From Oscillospiraceae bacterium (lineage in GTDB: Bacteria; Bacillota; Clostridia; Oscillospirales; Oscillospiraceae), in assembly GCA_020025305.1 (NCBI GenBank), contig JAHHSG010000008.1:29957-93956 (forward strand): a DNA stretch of 64,000 nt, in the 5' to 3' direction. Position numbers and translations under genes: made by a program. The notes under the pieces were generated by a model. The model saw nothing but the letters and a program-made list of their open reading frames with translations. It was not told the origin of the DNA and did not search any database. Below are positions 1 to 7,055 of the stretch, piece by piece. The first letter of the stretch is position 1; each line of letters begins with the position of its first letter.

Positions 1-306
1 TGCGATGAAGCTTTCAATCTTAGCTTTGGATTCGGGAGCAACGATATCCGCTGCACGCTGGCCGTTCTTAAAGATCACCAGGGTGGGGATCACCTCAATA
101 TGAAAGCGGTCCGCCAGCTCGGACTCATCGTCGATGTTGACCTTACCTACGGCCAGCGTGTCGGCGTACTGCTCGGCAATCTTGTCGAAAGCGGGGCCAA
201 TCCGGCGGCAGTACACGCACCAAGGGGCCCAAAATTCCACCAGAACGGGTTTGTCACCCTCCATAGCCTTGTTAAAAAGATCCTTGTTCCAATTCATAGC
301 AGTCAT
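1..306 (-). CDS. trxA: thioredoxin (C-terminus cut by window edge)
   Basis: Cytosolic dithiol-disulfide oxidoreductase of the thioredoxin fold. The visible 102 residues run from the ATG at 304-306 to the window edge without a stop. The active site is W-C-V-Y-C-R-R at about residues 28-34, and the cis-proline region reads V-I-P-T-L. The family's usual CGPC is replaced by CVYC, so its redox potential or partner may differ. The first ATG is preceded by AAAGGA at a good distance; a second ATG at 295-297 is possible. Only a few C-terminal residues should be missing. No partner gene is visible on this side. Family assignment is secure; calling it the main trxA is less so because of the altered active site. 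Confidence 0.85.
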   Translation of the reverse strand, partial: MTAMNWNKDLFNKAMEGDKPVLVEFWAPWCVYCRRIGPAFDKIAEQYADTLAVGKVNIDDESELADRFHIEVIPTLVIFKNGQRAADIVAPESKAKIESFIA

Positions 307-342
307 AGTTGACGTTCCTTTCTTTTGTTTTATGTTGTCCTT

Positions 343-371
343 AGTATACCACAAGACGGTAAAATTACCGT
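343..371 (-). promoter_or_regulatory. trxA extended -10 promoter with overlapping palindrome
   Basis: On the minus strand TGG-TATACT (343-351) is an extended -10 element about 30 nt upstream of the trxA ribosome-binding site. Just upstream, ACGGTAA-N2-TTACCGT (356-371) is a perfect 7-bp inverted repeat where a repressor or activator could sit. No good -35 hexamer is seen, as expected for an extended -10 promoter. Confidence 0.45.
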
Positions 372-604
372 GATTTTGTCACATGTGTTTTTATATAGGC
401 CATTGAGAGGTTTATATTCCTGATAACGTCACATCACTTGATGTGTCTTGATTATACCAGTGTTTTGCAAAATGGAGACTGGTATATCACTTTGTATCAG
501 GCTGCATAGCTTATGGCTAAGTAGGTCAATCGTTCGCCTATGGCGTCAAAAGGATCAGATTTACTGATATGAATTGCTTGATGCAATATGCGGACAGTAA
601 GCAT

Positions 605-656
605 ACCGCATCATAAAAAAGGTCGCTTGAGCAGCGGCCTGTTTTTATGATGCGGT
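605..656. terminator. bidirectional terminator after heme operon
   Basis: ACCGCATCATAAAAA (605-619) pairs perfectly with 642-656. Inside is a second stem AGGTCGC/GCGGCCT with a 7-nt loop, followed by T runs on both strands. It lies about 180 bp beyond the last gene of the heme operon and probably ends it. Confidence 0.7.
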
Positions 657-839
657 CGATAAAATTTTTTAACGTCTCTTTAAGAGGCTGCTGGTCATAA
701 CCCTTCTGGGGCTGGTGCAAACCCTGGGGGCTGTGGACCCGGGTGCCAGTGTGTTTTCTGAATTTCCGGGGGTACGTCTGTAAATCATCCTGTGAAAAGA
801 GAATTGCAGCAAGGCTGTATACATGATCTCAGAGACAGA

Positions 840-1244
840 TCAGTGCTCAGGCTGGACTTCCGTTTTTTCGGAAATGGTCTTGACGCCAAAAAAGAAGTAT
901 ACGACATGGCAAATCCAGACCACGGCCAAGATCGCGCATGGAATATAAATCCCTTTGCGGAACATGAGCATAAAACCAATCGCCATCATCAGTGTCACAG
1001 AACTTACAATGGTGAGCTTGGTTTTCATCAGCATTCCTTTTTTCTTGACGTAGGACTCCAGATGCTTCTTGTACATCTCAGTACCAAGGAACCAATCATG
1101 GAGGCGCTGGGAGCTATTGGCAAAAAAGAAAACCGTGGCCAGAAAGAAAGGAACGGTGGGCAAAATCGGAAGTGCTATACCGATACAGCCCAGCGCCAAA
1201 CAGAGGCAGCCCAATATCAAAAAAATAACGCGCTTAAGTTTCAT
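840..1244 (-). CDS. DUF454 (YbaN-like) inner-membrane protein
   Basis: Small polytopic membrane protein of about 134 residues. The N-terminus has the family pattern: a first hydrophobic helix with GCIGIALPILPTVPF, followed by a helix with FF-A-SS-R--DW, then two more hydrophobic helices near the C-terminus. The start at 1244 is chosen because AAGGAG lies 6 nt upstream; the longer reading frame back to 1274 has no such site and would run into the ATPase gene. It follows the ABC ATPase by 26 bp, so it is probably the last gene of the heme operon. Function of DUF454 is unknown; a link to heme or iron handling is inferred from position only. Confidence 0.8.
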   Translation of the reverse strand: MKLKRVIFLILGCLCLALGCIGIALPILPTVPFFLATVFFFANSSQRLHDWFLGTEMYKKHLESYVKKKGMLMKTKLTIVSSVTLMMAIGFMLMFRKGIYIPCAILAVVWICHVVYFFFGVKTISEKTEVQPEH

Positions 1245-1270
1245 TGTTCTTCTCCTTTTTAGTCGGGAAT

Positions 1271-2047
1271 TCACACAGGAATGACAAAGGGCTTTCCGTC
1301 TACCGTCCGAATTTGCAAATCTACATCATAGACCTCTCGCACAAGCGCAGTGGTAATGATTTCTTCCGGAATCCCGTGGGCTATCATCTTTCCGCCTTTC
1401 ATAGCAACGATTTCATCACTATAGTACAGCGATTGGTTAATATCATGGAGCACCATGATGACAGTGATGCCAAACTCTTGGTTTAAGCGCTTAATAAGGT
1501 GTAGAATATCCAGCTGATACCGTATATCCAGATAGGTGGTGGGCTCGTCCAACAGGAGGACCTTTGTGTCCTGTGCAAGCGCCATAGCAATCCAAACCCG
1601 CTGCTTTTGCCCCCCGGACAGTTCCGTGATAGGCTTATCCTTGATTGCGGCCGTATCGGTGATTTCCAAGGCCCATTGTACCTTGGCTTCATCTTCGGCA
1701 GAGTCGGGAGAAAGCCCCATGGTGTGGTAAGGGGTTCTTCCATAAGACACCAGTTTTTCAACACACAAATCAGAGGGTGCGGTATTGTGCTGATGGACAA
1801 TGGCTACCTGTTTTGCAAAATTCTTAATACGGCAGGATACCACATTTTTCCCATACAGAGTGATTTCTCCTGCGTCAGGGGTTAAGTTTTTTGTCATCAA
1901 ATTAAAAAGAGTGCTCTTGCCGCAGCCGTTAGCGCCGATCAGCGTTGTGATGGCCCCTTCGTGAATGGTTAAGTCCAGTCCTTTTAATACTTCATGTTTG
2001 CCATAAGCAAAAGAAAGTCCCTTGATCTTAAATACATCAGTTGCCAT
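1271..2047 (-). CDS. heme/siderophore ABC transporter ATPase (FecE/HmuV type)
   Basis: Cytoplasmic ATPase energising the FecCD-type permease encoded just upstream, which it overlaps by 11 bp. Visible motifs in order: Walker A GANGCGKST at about residues 37-45, Q-loop VHQHN near 84-88, signature LSGGQKQR near 143-150, Walker B VLLLDEPT near 163-170, and H-loop H-D-I-N near 200. Length (258 aa) is normal for the family. The ATG at 2047 has GGAGG about 13 nt upstream, farther than usual; coupling to the upstream gene could compensate. Substrate is inferred as heme from the neighbouring NEAT, Shp and IsdE-like proteins. Confidence 0.92.
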   Translation of the reverse strand: MATDVFKIKGLSFAYGKHEVLKGLDLTIHEGAITTLIGANGCGKSTLFNLMTKNLTPDAGEITLYGKNVVSCRIKNFAKQVAIVHQHNTAPSDLCVEKLVSYGRTPYHTMGLSPDSAEDEAKVQWALEITDTAAIKDKPITELSGGQKQRVWIAMALAQDTKVLLLDEPTTYLDIRYQLDILHLIKRLNQEFGITVIMVLHDINQSLYYSDEIVAMKGGKMIAHGIPEEIITTALVREVYDVDLQIRTVDGKPFVIPV

Positions 2048-3029
2048 AAGAGTGTTTCGACCTCCTCAAAAGTATAATAAAGAAAGGACCACCAATGACA
2101 GACATAATGACCGTGGCGTTGATTTCATAAGGATAGGCAATGGTTCTTCCGACTGTATCGGCCAGAAGGAAAGTAAAGCCTCCCAGTAGAATTGTATAGG
2201 GAATGAGCAGCTTGTGATTGCTGCCTACTAAGAGTCTTGCTATATGGGGCACAATCAGACCCAAGAAACTAATGGGACCGATGATCGCGGTAGAGATGCC
2301 TGCCAGCAACACGGCGATGACAGAGATCAGAATGCGGCTGCGGGTTACATTCACACCCAGAGAGCGGGCAGTCTTGTCTTCTAACTGGAGAAGATTACAC
2401 TGATTGGTAACAAAGAAACTGAGAATCAAGCCAATGACTGCATATATGAAAAGGGTTTCAAAATCATCCCAGGTTTTCATGGTGATATTGGCATTGACAA
2501 TGCTTGCAACGCCTGAGAAGTTGGAACCGGTACCGGAATTAAAGGCACTCATAAGCCCTGTAAACATGGCGTTGACAGCAACGCCGACAAGGATAATGCG
2601 TAAAGGCGATAATCCCTCTTTATAAGAAAGACTGTATACCAGAAGAAATGCCAGCATACCACCCATAAATGCAAATAAGGGGGTGAAAAAATAGAGTGAA
2701 GGGAAAAAAGCTGTAACAAGAACAGAGACTAAACTGGCACCGGAACTGATACCGATGATGCCGGGGTCTGCCAGGGGATTCTTCATTACGGCCTGTAAAA
2801 GCACACCGGAAACAGCCATAGAAGCGCCGCCCAAAATCGCAATGAGAATGCGAGGAAAGCGCAGATCGTAAATGGTAGCAACATCAGGATTATATGCTAC
2901 AAATAATCCCTTCAGCAGTTCTGGTGGGCTTACCTTCAAAGAACCGGTATTGACAGCGAACAGAAAAAGGGTGAGCAAGGCCGCCGCTGTTACAATAAAG
3001 GATATGACTTTTTTCTTTGTGGAAATCAA
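2037..3029 (-). CDS. FecCD-family iron/heme ABC permease
   Basis: Membrane subunit of the importer, 330 residues, with the usual run of about nine or ten hydrophobic helices. FecCD hallmarks are visible: RFPRILIAILGGASMAVSG near residues 60-77, NPLADPGIIGISSGAS near 87-102, and GPISFLGLIVPHIAR near 250-265. It starts at TTG (3027-3029), which has GGGAGG 7-8 nt upstream; no better ATG is available in frame. The 3' end overlaps the ATPase gene by 11 bp. It is preceded by the binding-protein gene with a 61-bp gap that shows no strong terminator. Confidence 0.92.
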   Translation of the reverse strand: MISTKKKVISFIVTAAALLTLFLFAVNTGSLKVSPPELLKGLFVAYNPDVATIYDLRFPRILIAILGGASMAVSGVLLQAVMKNPLADPGIIGISSGASLVSVLVTAFFPSLYFFTPLFAFMGGMLAFLLVYSLSYKEGLSPLRIILVGVAVNAMFTGLMSAFNSGTGSNFSGVASIVNANITMKTWDDFETLFIYAVIGLILSFFVTNQCNLLQLEDKTARSLGVNVTRSRILISVIAVLLAGISTAIIGPISFLGLIVPHIARLLVGSNHKLLIPYTILLGGFTFLLADTVGRTIAYPYEINATVIMSVIGGPFFIILLRRSKHSYGN

Positions 3030-3090
3030 AAGGAACCCTCCCTTTTTGGATACCGCCGGTATGCCTCCATACCGTGCGGTGTTTTTCTGA

Positions 3091-3972
3091 TTAATCTCCG
3101 TAGAGCAGGGTCAGCAGAGATTGCAGCGCTTCAGGGTAACTGAAGTTTGCACTCATATTGAAGAGGCTGGGGTCTAAATCGTAAACTTTGCCGTTTTGTA
3201 CGGCTGCAAAGTGCTTCCAAATATCATTGGTTCGGAATTCTTCTTCAAACATTGCCATCACATCATCTGGAAGGGCATGGGCGGCTCTTAAAATAATATC
3301 AGGCTCTTTGACCTTCATATCCTCCGTGTTGGCAGTGAGAAACTCCTGCCCATCGCCGTCACCATAGATATTCTCACCGCCGGCCAGCTTCACGAGACTT
3401 CCTACATAGCTGGATTCCGTGGCAACGATATAGGAGCCAGGCAGACCCATGAGCACCAGAACACGAGGCGGCGTTTTCTCCCCGAAGGATGCTTTAAAAC
3501 TTGTCATAAAGCTGTCAAATTCCTCTAGCAGCTCTTTTGCCTCTGCCTGCCGGCCAAACTTTTCGCCTAAGCCTTCGATGGAGGCATACATCCCCTCGAC
3601 GCTCTTGAGATCCAAAAAGATGGAGGCCTCGCCAATACCGGCGTATTTGGGCTGCAGGTCATTTTGCAGTGTAGCGGGAGAGAGAATATAGTCTGGTTTT
3701 AAAGATTTTAAAATCTCAAGATCGGGATTCATGGGAAGTCCCACCTGAGGAAGATCGGCATACTCCTCAGGCAGAGAACTGGCGGTAGTACAGACGCCAA
3801 CTAAATCCAAATGCAGTTTGCTGCAGATTTGGGCTACAGCGGCGGAAGTGGCGATGAGACGCACATTTTCTGACCCTGATGTCTGCTGCAATTCTTCCGG
3901 GTGCTGGTTTACGCAGGATGTGAGAGAAAGCATCATGGTCAAGCACAGCAGCAACGAAATAATACGTTTCAT
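3091..3972 (-). CDS. IsdE-like heme-binding lipoprotein
   Basis: Membrane-anchored solute-binding protein delivering heme to the FecCD permease. The signal peptide ends in a lipobox L-T-S-C with the lipidated Cys at about residue 20. The body is a periplasmic-binding-protein type III fold. The G-L-P-M-N-P-D segment and the A-A-H-A-L-P-D-D segment near the C-terminal lobe match the places where S. aureus IsdE has its Met and His heme ligands, as I recall that family; this supports heme rather than siderophore. The ATG at 3972 is preferred over GTG at 3981 because GGGAG lies 8 nt before it. It follows the Shp-like gene by 13 bp. Confidence 0.85.
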   Translation of the reverse strand: MKRIISLLLCLTMMLSLTSCVNQHPEELQQTSGSENVRLIATSAAVAQICSKLHLDLVGVCTTASSLPEEYADLPQVGLPMNPDLEILKSLKPDYILSPATLQNDLQPKYAGIGEASIFLDLKSVEGMYASIEGLGEKFGRQAEAKELLEEFDSFMTSFKASFGEKTPPRVLVLMGLPGSYIVATESSYVGSLVKLAGGENIYGDGDGQEFLTANTEDMKVKEPDIILRAAHALPDDVMAMFEEEFRTNDIWKHFAAVQNGKVYDLDPSLFNMSANFSYPEALQSLLTLLYGD

Positions 3973-3985
3973 AGGCTTCACTCCC

Positions 3986-4849
3986 TTACTTCTTTTTCCT
4001 GAAGAAACCGAAGTACCACACGCAGCCGCCTATGGCTGTCACTGCCACCACGACAATGGCAACAGTGATAAAAGTGTGCATATGACTGCCTTTATCCGCC
4101 GCCTTTTCGGACTTATCTACCACATTGCCCTGATTGTCAAATTCCTGAATGCCAGGTTTTTTATTGTCGTTTTTCTGAGGCTTTTTGGTTTCCTCAACTT
4201 TTTTAGAATCCTCGTGCTTCTCTTCTTGCGGGGACTGAACGGCAGGTGCGTTTGCTTCGGTCGCTGAGGGATTTTCCGGTTTTTCAGGTTCTGACGGTGA
4301 CTGGGAAGGAGTTTCGGGCGCAGGGGATACGACACTGACACTGGTGATAAAGTCTTCACTGCCAGATATTAAATCAGAAAGCGTAATAAAAAAGACAACA
4401 TCACGCCCCATAGCATTCACTGTTATGCTGCAGCGAATGATGGAAGACTCACTATTGATGCGCATACGGTAGTCCACTGTGTTGGCACCGTAATTTTCTT
4501 GCATACAGGTGGCGGAAACAGAAGCACCATCCACCTGAAACTGTGGGTTGGCGATGTTATCCGCCAATTGCAGGCGAATAGTTGCGTAGGTATTGCCGTT
4601 TGCGTCCACTTCTACAAGGGCTTTTTTGTAAGTGGCAGACTCGGTCATAGACTGCCCCAGAACTTCGGAACTTTCACCACCGGAGTCCTCTATGACACCT
4701 GTGGAGGGATTACGGTATTGGGGATGTGCACGAGCAATATAAATGCCGTTGGAGGCAGCAAATACGGGAACAGTAGTGATGCTTGCCACAAGGACAAGCA
4801 TCACTACCATGCTGCACATCGCTAAAAATCTTTTGGCGGTAGTGTGCAT
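3986..4849 (-). CDS. Shp-like cell-surface heme-binding protein
   Basis: Secreted, membrane-anchored hemoprotein of about 287 residues. It has an N-terminal signal peptide ending near A-S-N-G, one domain resembling streptococcal Shp (NGIY-ARAHP-YRNP, IEDSGGESS, DNIANPQF-VDG, IIRCSITVNAMGRDVVFFITL), a Pro/Glu/Lys-rich spacer, a transmembrane helix and a short cytoplasmic tail FFRKKK. Methionines in LGQSM, YRMR and AMGRD are candidates for axial heme ligands; this is inference. The start at 4849 has AAAGGAG 8 nt upstream; the longer frame to 4891 runs into the upstream gene. It probably relays heme from the NEAT protein to the IsdE-like lipoprotein. Confidence 0.8.
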   Translation of the reverse strand: MHTTAKRFLAMCSMVVMLVLVASITTVPVFAASNGIYIARAHPQYRNPSTGVIEDSGGESSEVLGQSMTESATYKKALVEVDANGNTYATIRLQLADNIANPQFQVDGASVSATCMQENYGANTVDYRMRINSESSIIRCSITVNAMGRDVVFFITLSDLISGSEDFITSVSVVSPAPETPSQSPSEPEKPENPSATEANAPAVQSPQEEKHEDSKKVEETKKPQKNDNKKPGIQEFDNQGNVVDKSEKAADKGSHMHTFITVAIVVVAVTAIGGCVWYFGFFRKKK

Positions 4850-4862
4850 AGAATTATCTCCT

Positions 4863-6065
4863 TTATTTGACAGTGCTGCGCTTCTTGCCAAGCAGCATGA
4901 CCGTGACAGCTGCGCAGGCCAGCACCATCAAAGAGATCAGTGCGGCCATGTTCGTAGCATCGCCAGTCTGCGGGGCAGAGGGGGTAGTAGGAGTGGTCTG
5001 CGGAGCAATGGGCGTGGCTGCCGAGGAAGTACTGCCTTCTTCTACCAGCGCATAGGTGCTGAAACTCTTCTGAACAACCGTGAAGCAGCTGCCCTCTGCA
5101 CTGCCGTTAATTCTGGTTTTGGTACCGTCCTCGTTGATCCGATAAACGGCGAGTTTATCAACGTTATAATCTGTTGGGATGGGATAAGAAACGCTGACCT
5201 TACTGTTAGGCTGTACTGTTTCGCCCTTCTGATTTTCAAAATGAATCTCAAAAAGCTGGAACTTCTTGCCGGTGTTATCCAATACCTTGGCGGCTGCATC
5301 GTAGCCTTCGTCGCCCTGATGGATAGGAGTTACGACCAGGGACACTTCTTCGGTGAACACGTTTTCATCTGCGTAAATTCTGATGCCGGTCTCTTTGTCT
5401 TCGATATCCACTGCCGGATGATCAGGCTCAGGCTTCTCAGGCTCGGGCTTCTGGGGTTCAGGCTTCTGGGGCTCAGGCTTTTCGGGTTCGGGCTTTTCGG
5501 GCTCGGGTTGGGGTTCATCCCAAACCAGATCTGTCACAGACATTCTGAAGTTCACATTCGTGAACATAAATACATTAACGAAGGCAGTAGCGGGCAGCAC
5601 GGATTCTTCCAATGCGGTCTTGGGCAGAGTGAGCGTCAAAACCTGAGCAGGAATCTGAGCACCCTTTTTCAGACCAAAGCCAGGGTTGTCTGTCTTGACA
5701 GTCATCATAGGTTTGCTGGCAATGTCAGACTCGGCTGTATAGATCTGGCCATTATAAGTCACCTTGAAATCCTTCACAGTACCATCCTTACCCATGTCGG
5801 GAAAAGCGGGAACAGGATAGGCAACATAGAGTTTTAAAGTGGCGTTATCGCCATGTACTTCTACTTCGGCCTTTTCTGCGAACATAACATCGCACATACT
5901 GGGTTTGTCTTGATTCTCATGCAGCATGGCTGTAGTGAACGTGCCTTGCTGATCCGCAGAGGCATCCTCTGCGGCATAAGCCATGGCGGGAAACGTTCCC
6001 AACACCATAACCAATGTCAGCAGCATGGACAGCAGTCCTTTGCTCAAATGTTTCGTTTTCATCAT
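4863..6065 (-). CDS. NEAT-domain surface protein with sortase-type anchor
   Basis: First gene of the heme operon, about 400 residues. In order: signal peptide ending AMAYAA (about 1-32), a NEAT heme-binding domain (about 38-175, ending FRMSVTDLVWD), a Pro-Glu-Lys repeat of the type EKPEP/QKPEP (about 178-205), a ZU5-like beta domain (about 208-335), a Thr/Pro spacer, the sorting motif A-P-Q-T-G-D, a hydrophobic helix and the tail GKKRSTVK. The motif is a variant of LPxTG. No sortase is encoded in this window. The start at 6065 is set by GGAGG 7 nt upstream. It likely captures heme or hemoprotein at the cell wall. Confidence 0.88.
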   Translation of the reverse strand: MMKTKHLSKGLLSMLLTLVMVLGTFPAMAYAAEDASADQQGTFTTAMLHENQDKPSMCDVMFAEKAEVEVHGDNATLKLYVAYPVPAFPDMGKDGTVKDFKVTYNGQIYTAESDIASKPMMTVKTDNPGFGLKKGAQIPAQVLTLTLPKTALEESVLPATAFVNVFMFTNVNFRMSVTDLVWDEPQPEPEKPEPEKPEPQKPEPQKPEPEKPEPDHPAVDIEDKETGIRIYADENVFTEEVSLVVTPIHQGDEGYDAAAKVLDNTGKKFQLFEIHFENQKGETVQPNSKVSVSYPIPTDYNVDKLAVYRINEDGTKTRINGSAEGSCFTVVQKSFSTYALVEEGSTSSAATPIAPQTTPTTPSAPQTGDATNMAALISLMVLACAAVTVMLLGKKRSTVK

Positions 6066-6150
6066 CAATAATCCTCCAAACTTTCCGTAATGAATTTATT
6101 TTTGCCTGATTTTTGATACCGTCCTTTCCAACAAAATTCCAGTTAATGGG

Positions 6151-6166
6151 ATTAGCGTTTGCTAAC
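6151..6166. promoter_or_regulatory. DtxR/IdeR-like palindrome 1
   Basis: ATTAGC-GTTT-GCTAAC: six-base arms (TTAGC/GCTAA core) with a 4-nt spacer, 86 bp upstream of the NEAT gene start. It matches the half-site style of metal-dependent DtxR-family repressors (TTAG...CTAA) and shares its core with the palindrome at 6306-6325. Confidence 0.5.
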
Positions 6167-6175
6167 TGGTGCTTT

Positions 6176-6198
6176 AAATAAAAACCCGTGTATCGGGT
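6176..6198 (-). terminator. short hairpin in the heme-operon leader
   Basis: AACCCG-N5-CGGGTT, read on the minus strand, is followed by TTTTATTT. It lies between the two DtxR-like palindromes and the first gene. It could be an attenuator, or the end of a short upstream transcript. The stem is only 6 bp, so this is tentative. Confidence 0.3.
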
Positions 6199-6305
6199 TA
6201 TTGACCAATGCTACATAAGAATTGTAAACGCCCATTGTTTGTGGCATAGAGGTGATGCTTGCAGAGCAGCGCGTTTGCAGGGATGCGCTCTCTTAAACGC
6301 CATTT

Positions 6306-6325
6306 AGGTTAGCGCAAGCTAATCT
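6306..6325. promoter_or_regulatory. DtxR/IdeR-like palindrome 2
   Basis: AGGTTAGC-GCAA-GCTAATCT: eight-base arms with one mismatch. Read with its flanks (TTAGGTTAGC ... GCTAATCTA) it resembles an IdeR/DtxR operator. It is 241 bp upstream of the NEAT gene and shares TTAGC-N4-GCTAA with the site at 6151-6166. It is the likely iron-responsive control site of the heme operon. Confidence 0.55.
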
Positions 6326-6682
6326 ACTAAGGATAAATTATCACAAAACTCGATAGAAAGCAATAGTTTTTTGGAAAAATTAGAGATGATAGTGCCTGCG
6401 TCAAGGGATGTTTGCAAAAAGAGATTCTGAAAAATAAAAGGAAGCTGTCCTGCTTTTTATCCAACCTTATAAGCGGATGAGACCGCCCCGGTGCATACAC
6501 ATGAGTTTTCGGCGGCCAGGTTGAGGGGAGAGAGCACACCAGATGTTGGGTGTCGGCGCTCAGAGGATTGCGCTGGGCAGTGTCAAGATCTTCAGTGATG
6601 CGGAGATTATAGTCGGATTTCCGAAGAAGCCTGTAGGGAGAGATACGCTTTTCTTTCAGTAGAATGCAAGAGCAATCAAAAG

Positions 6683-6726
6683 AAGGCTCCAGCCGCCGGG
6701 GTTATACCGGGGGCCGGAGCCTTTTT
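6683..6726. terminator. hairpin with T tail
   Basis: AAGGCTCCAGCC pairs with GGCCGGAGCCTT (one mismatch) and is followed by TTTTTAG on the plus strand and a weaker T-rich tail on the minus strand. It could end the amidohydrolase transcript (minus strand) although it lies 330 bp past that gene. Confidence 0.5.
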
Positions 6727-7055
6727 AGTAGGCAAGGGGCCGGGAGTGTTGTTCATAAGAGGGAGTCTACAACAGAAAACGCTGCTTTCTTCATATCGGA
6801 TGCTCCGTCCATGCCGGTGTAGTCTTCTGCGCCAACGATCCGCTATAGGGGAGGCTATTTTTGATCATGCATGATGGAAAGTTTCCTTACCGGCTGGGGA
6901 ACAAAGGGGGGATAAGGTGCCAATAACATCAAGCCAAGGTAGAAACAGAAGACAATCCTGCCCTTTCTGGTTCTGCATAAATCGACACTTCATGGCAGCG
7001 GATGGGAGTAAAACGAACTACTGCCTCTTTAGTTCATTAGGAGCAGTGAGCTATT

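Larger units (their letters stand above)
307..839. other. 533-bp stretch without a recognised gene
   Basis: Holds the trxA promoter, a 14-bp inverted repeat ACATCA-N2-TGATGT (431-444), an 8-bp inverted repeat ATACCAGT/ACTGGTAT (454-461 and 478-485) around a second extended -10 (TGG-TATAAT, minus strand), and the large hairpin at 605-656. A short reading frame on the plus strand near 672-786 ends in hydrophobic residues but has no start or ribosome-binding site. I do not call it a gene. Confidence 0.5.
6066..7055. other. 990-bp stretch without an intact gene
   Basis: Holds the two palindromes, a leader hairpin, a terminator-like hairpin at 6683-6726 and two short coding-looking remnants. One is on the plus strand at 6541-6663, reading about 40 residues with the phrase LGSVKIFSDAEIIVGF. 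The other is on the minus strand at about 6757-6843, ending YTGMDGASDMKKAAFSVVDS-type residues before a stop. Neither has a start signal or enough length to name a family. I read this as a gene graveyard between the heme operon and the amidohydrolase. Confidence 0.4.

Noticed and set aside
100..373. Two small plus-strand reading frames over the thioredoxin gene
   Set aside because: They run antisense to trxA, have no ribosome-binding site and no recognisable product.
538..720. A 60-codon minus-strand frame near the terminator hairpin
   Set aside because: It runs through the hairpin at 605-656 and has no ribosome-binding site.
4743..5837. A long plus-strand frame (about 364 codons) antisense to the NEAT gene
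   Set aside because: Low-complexity Leu/Gly/Phe runs mirror the Pro-Glu-Lys repeat of the real gene; no start signal.
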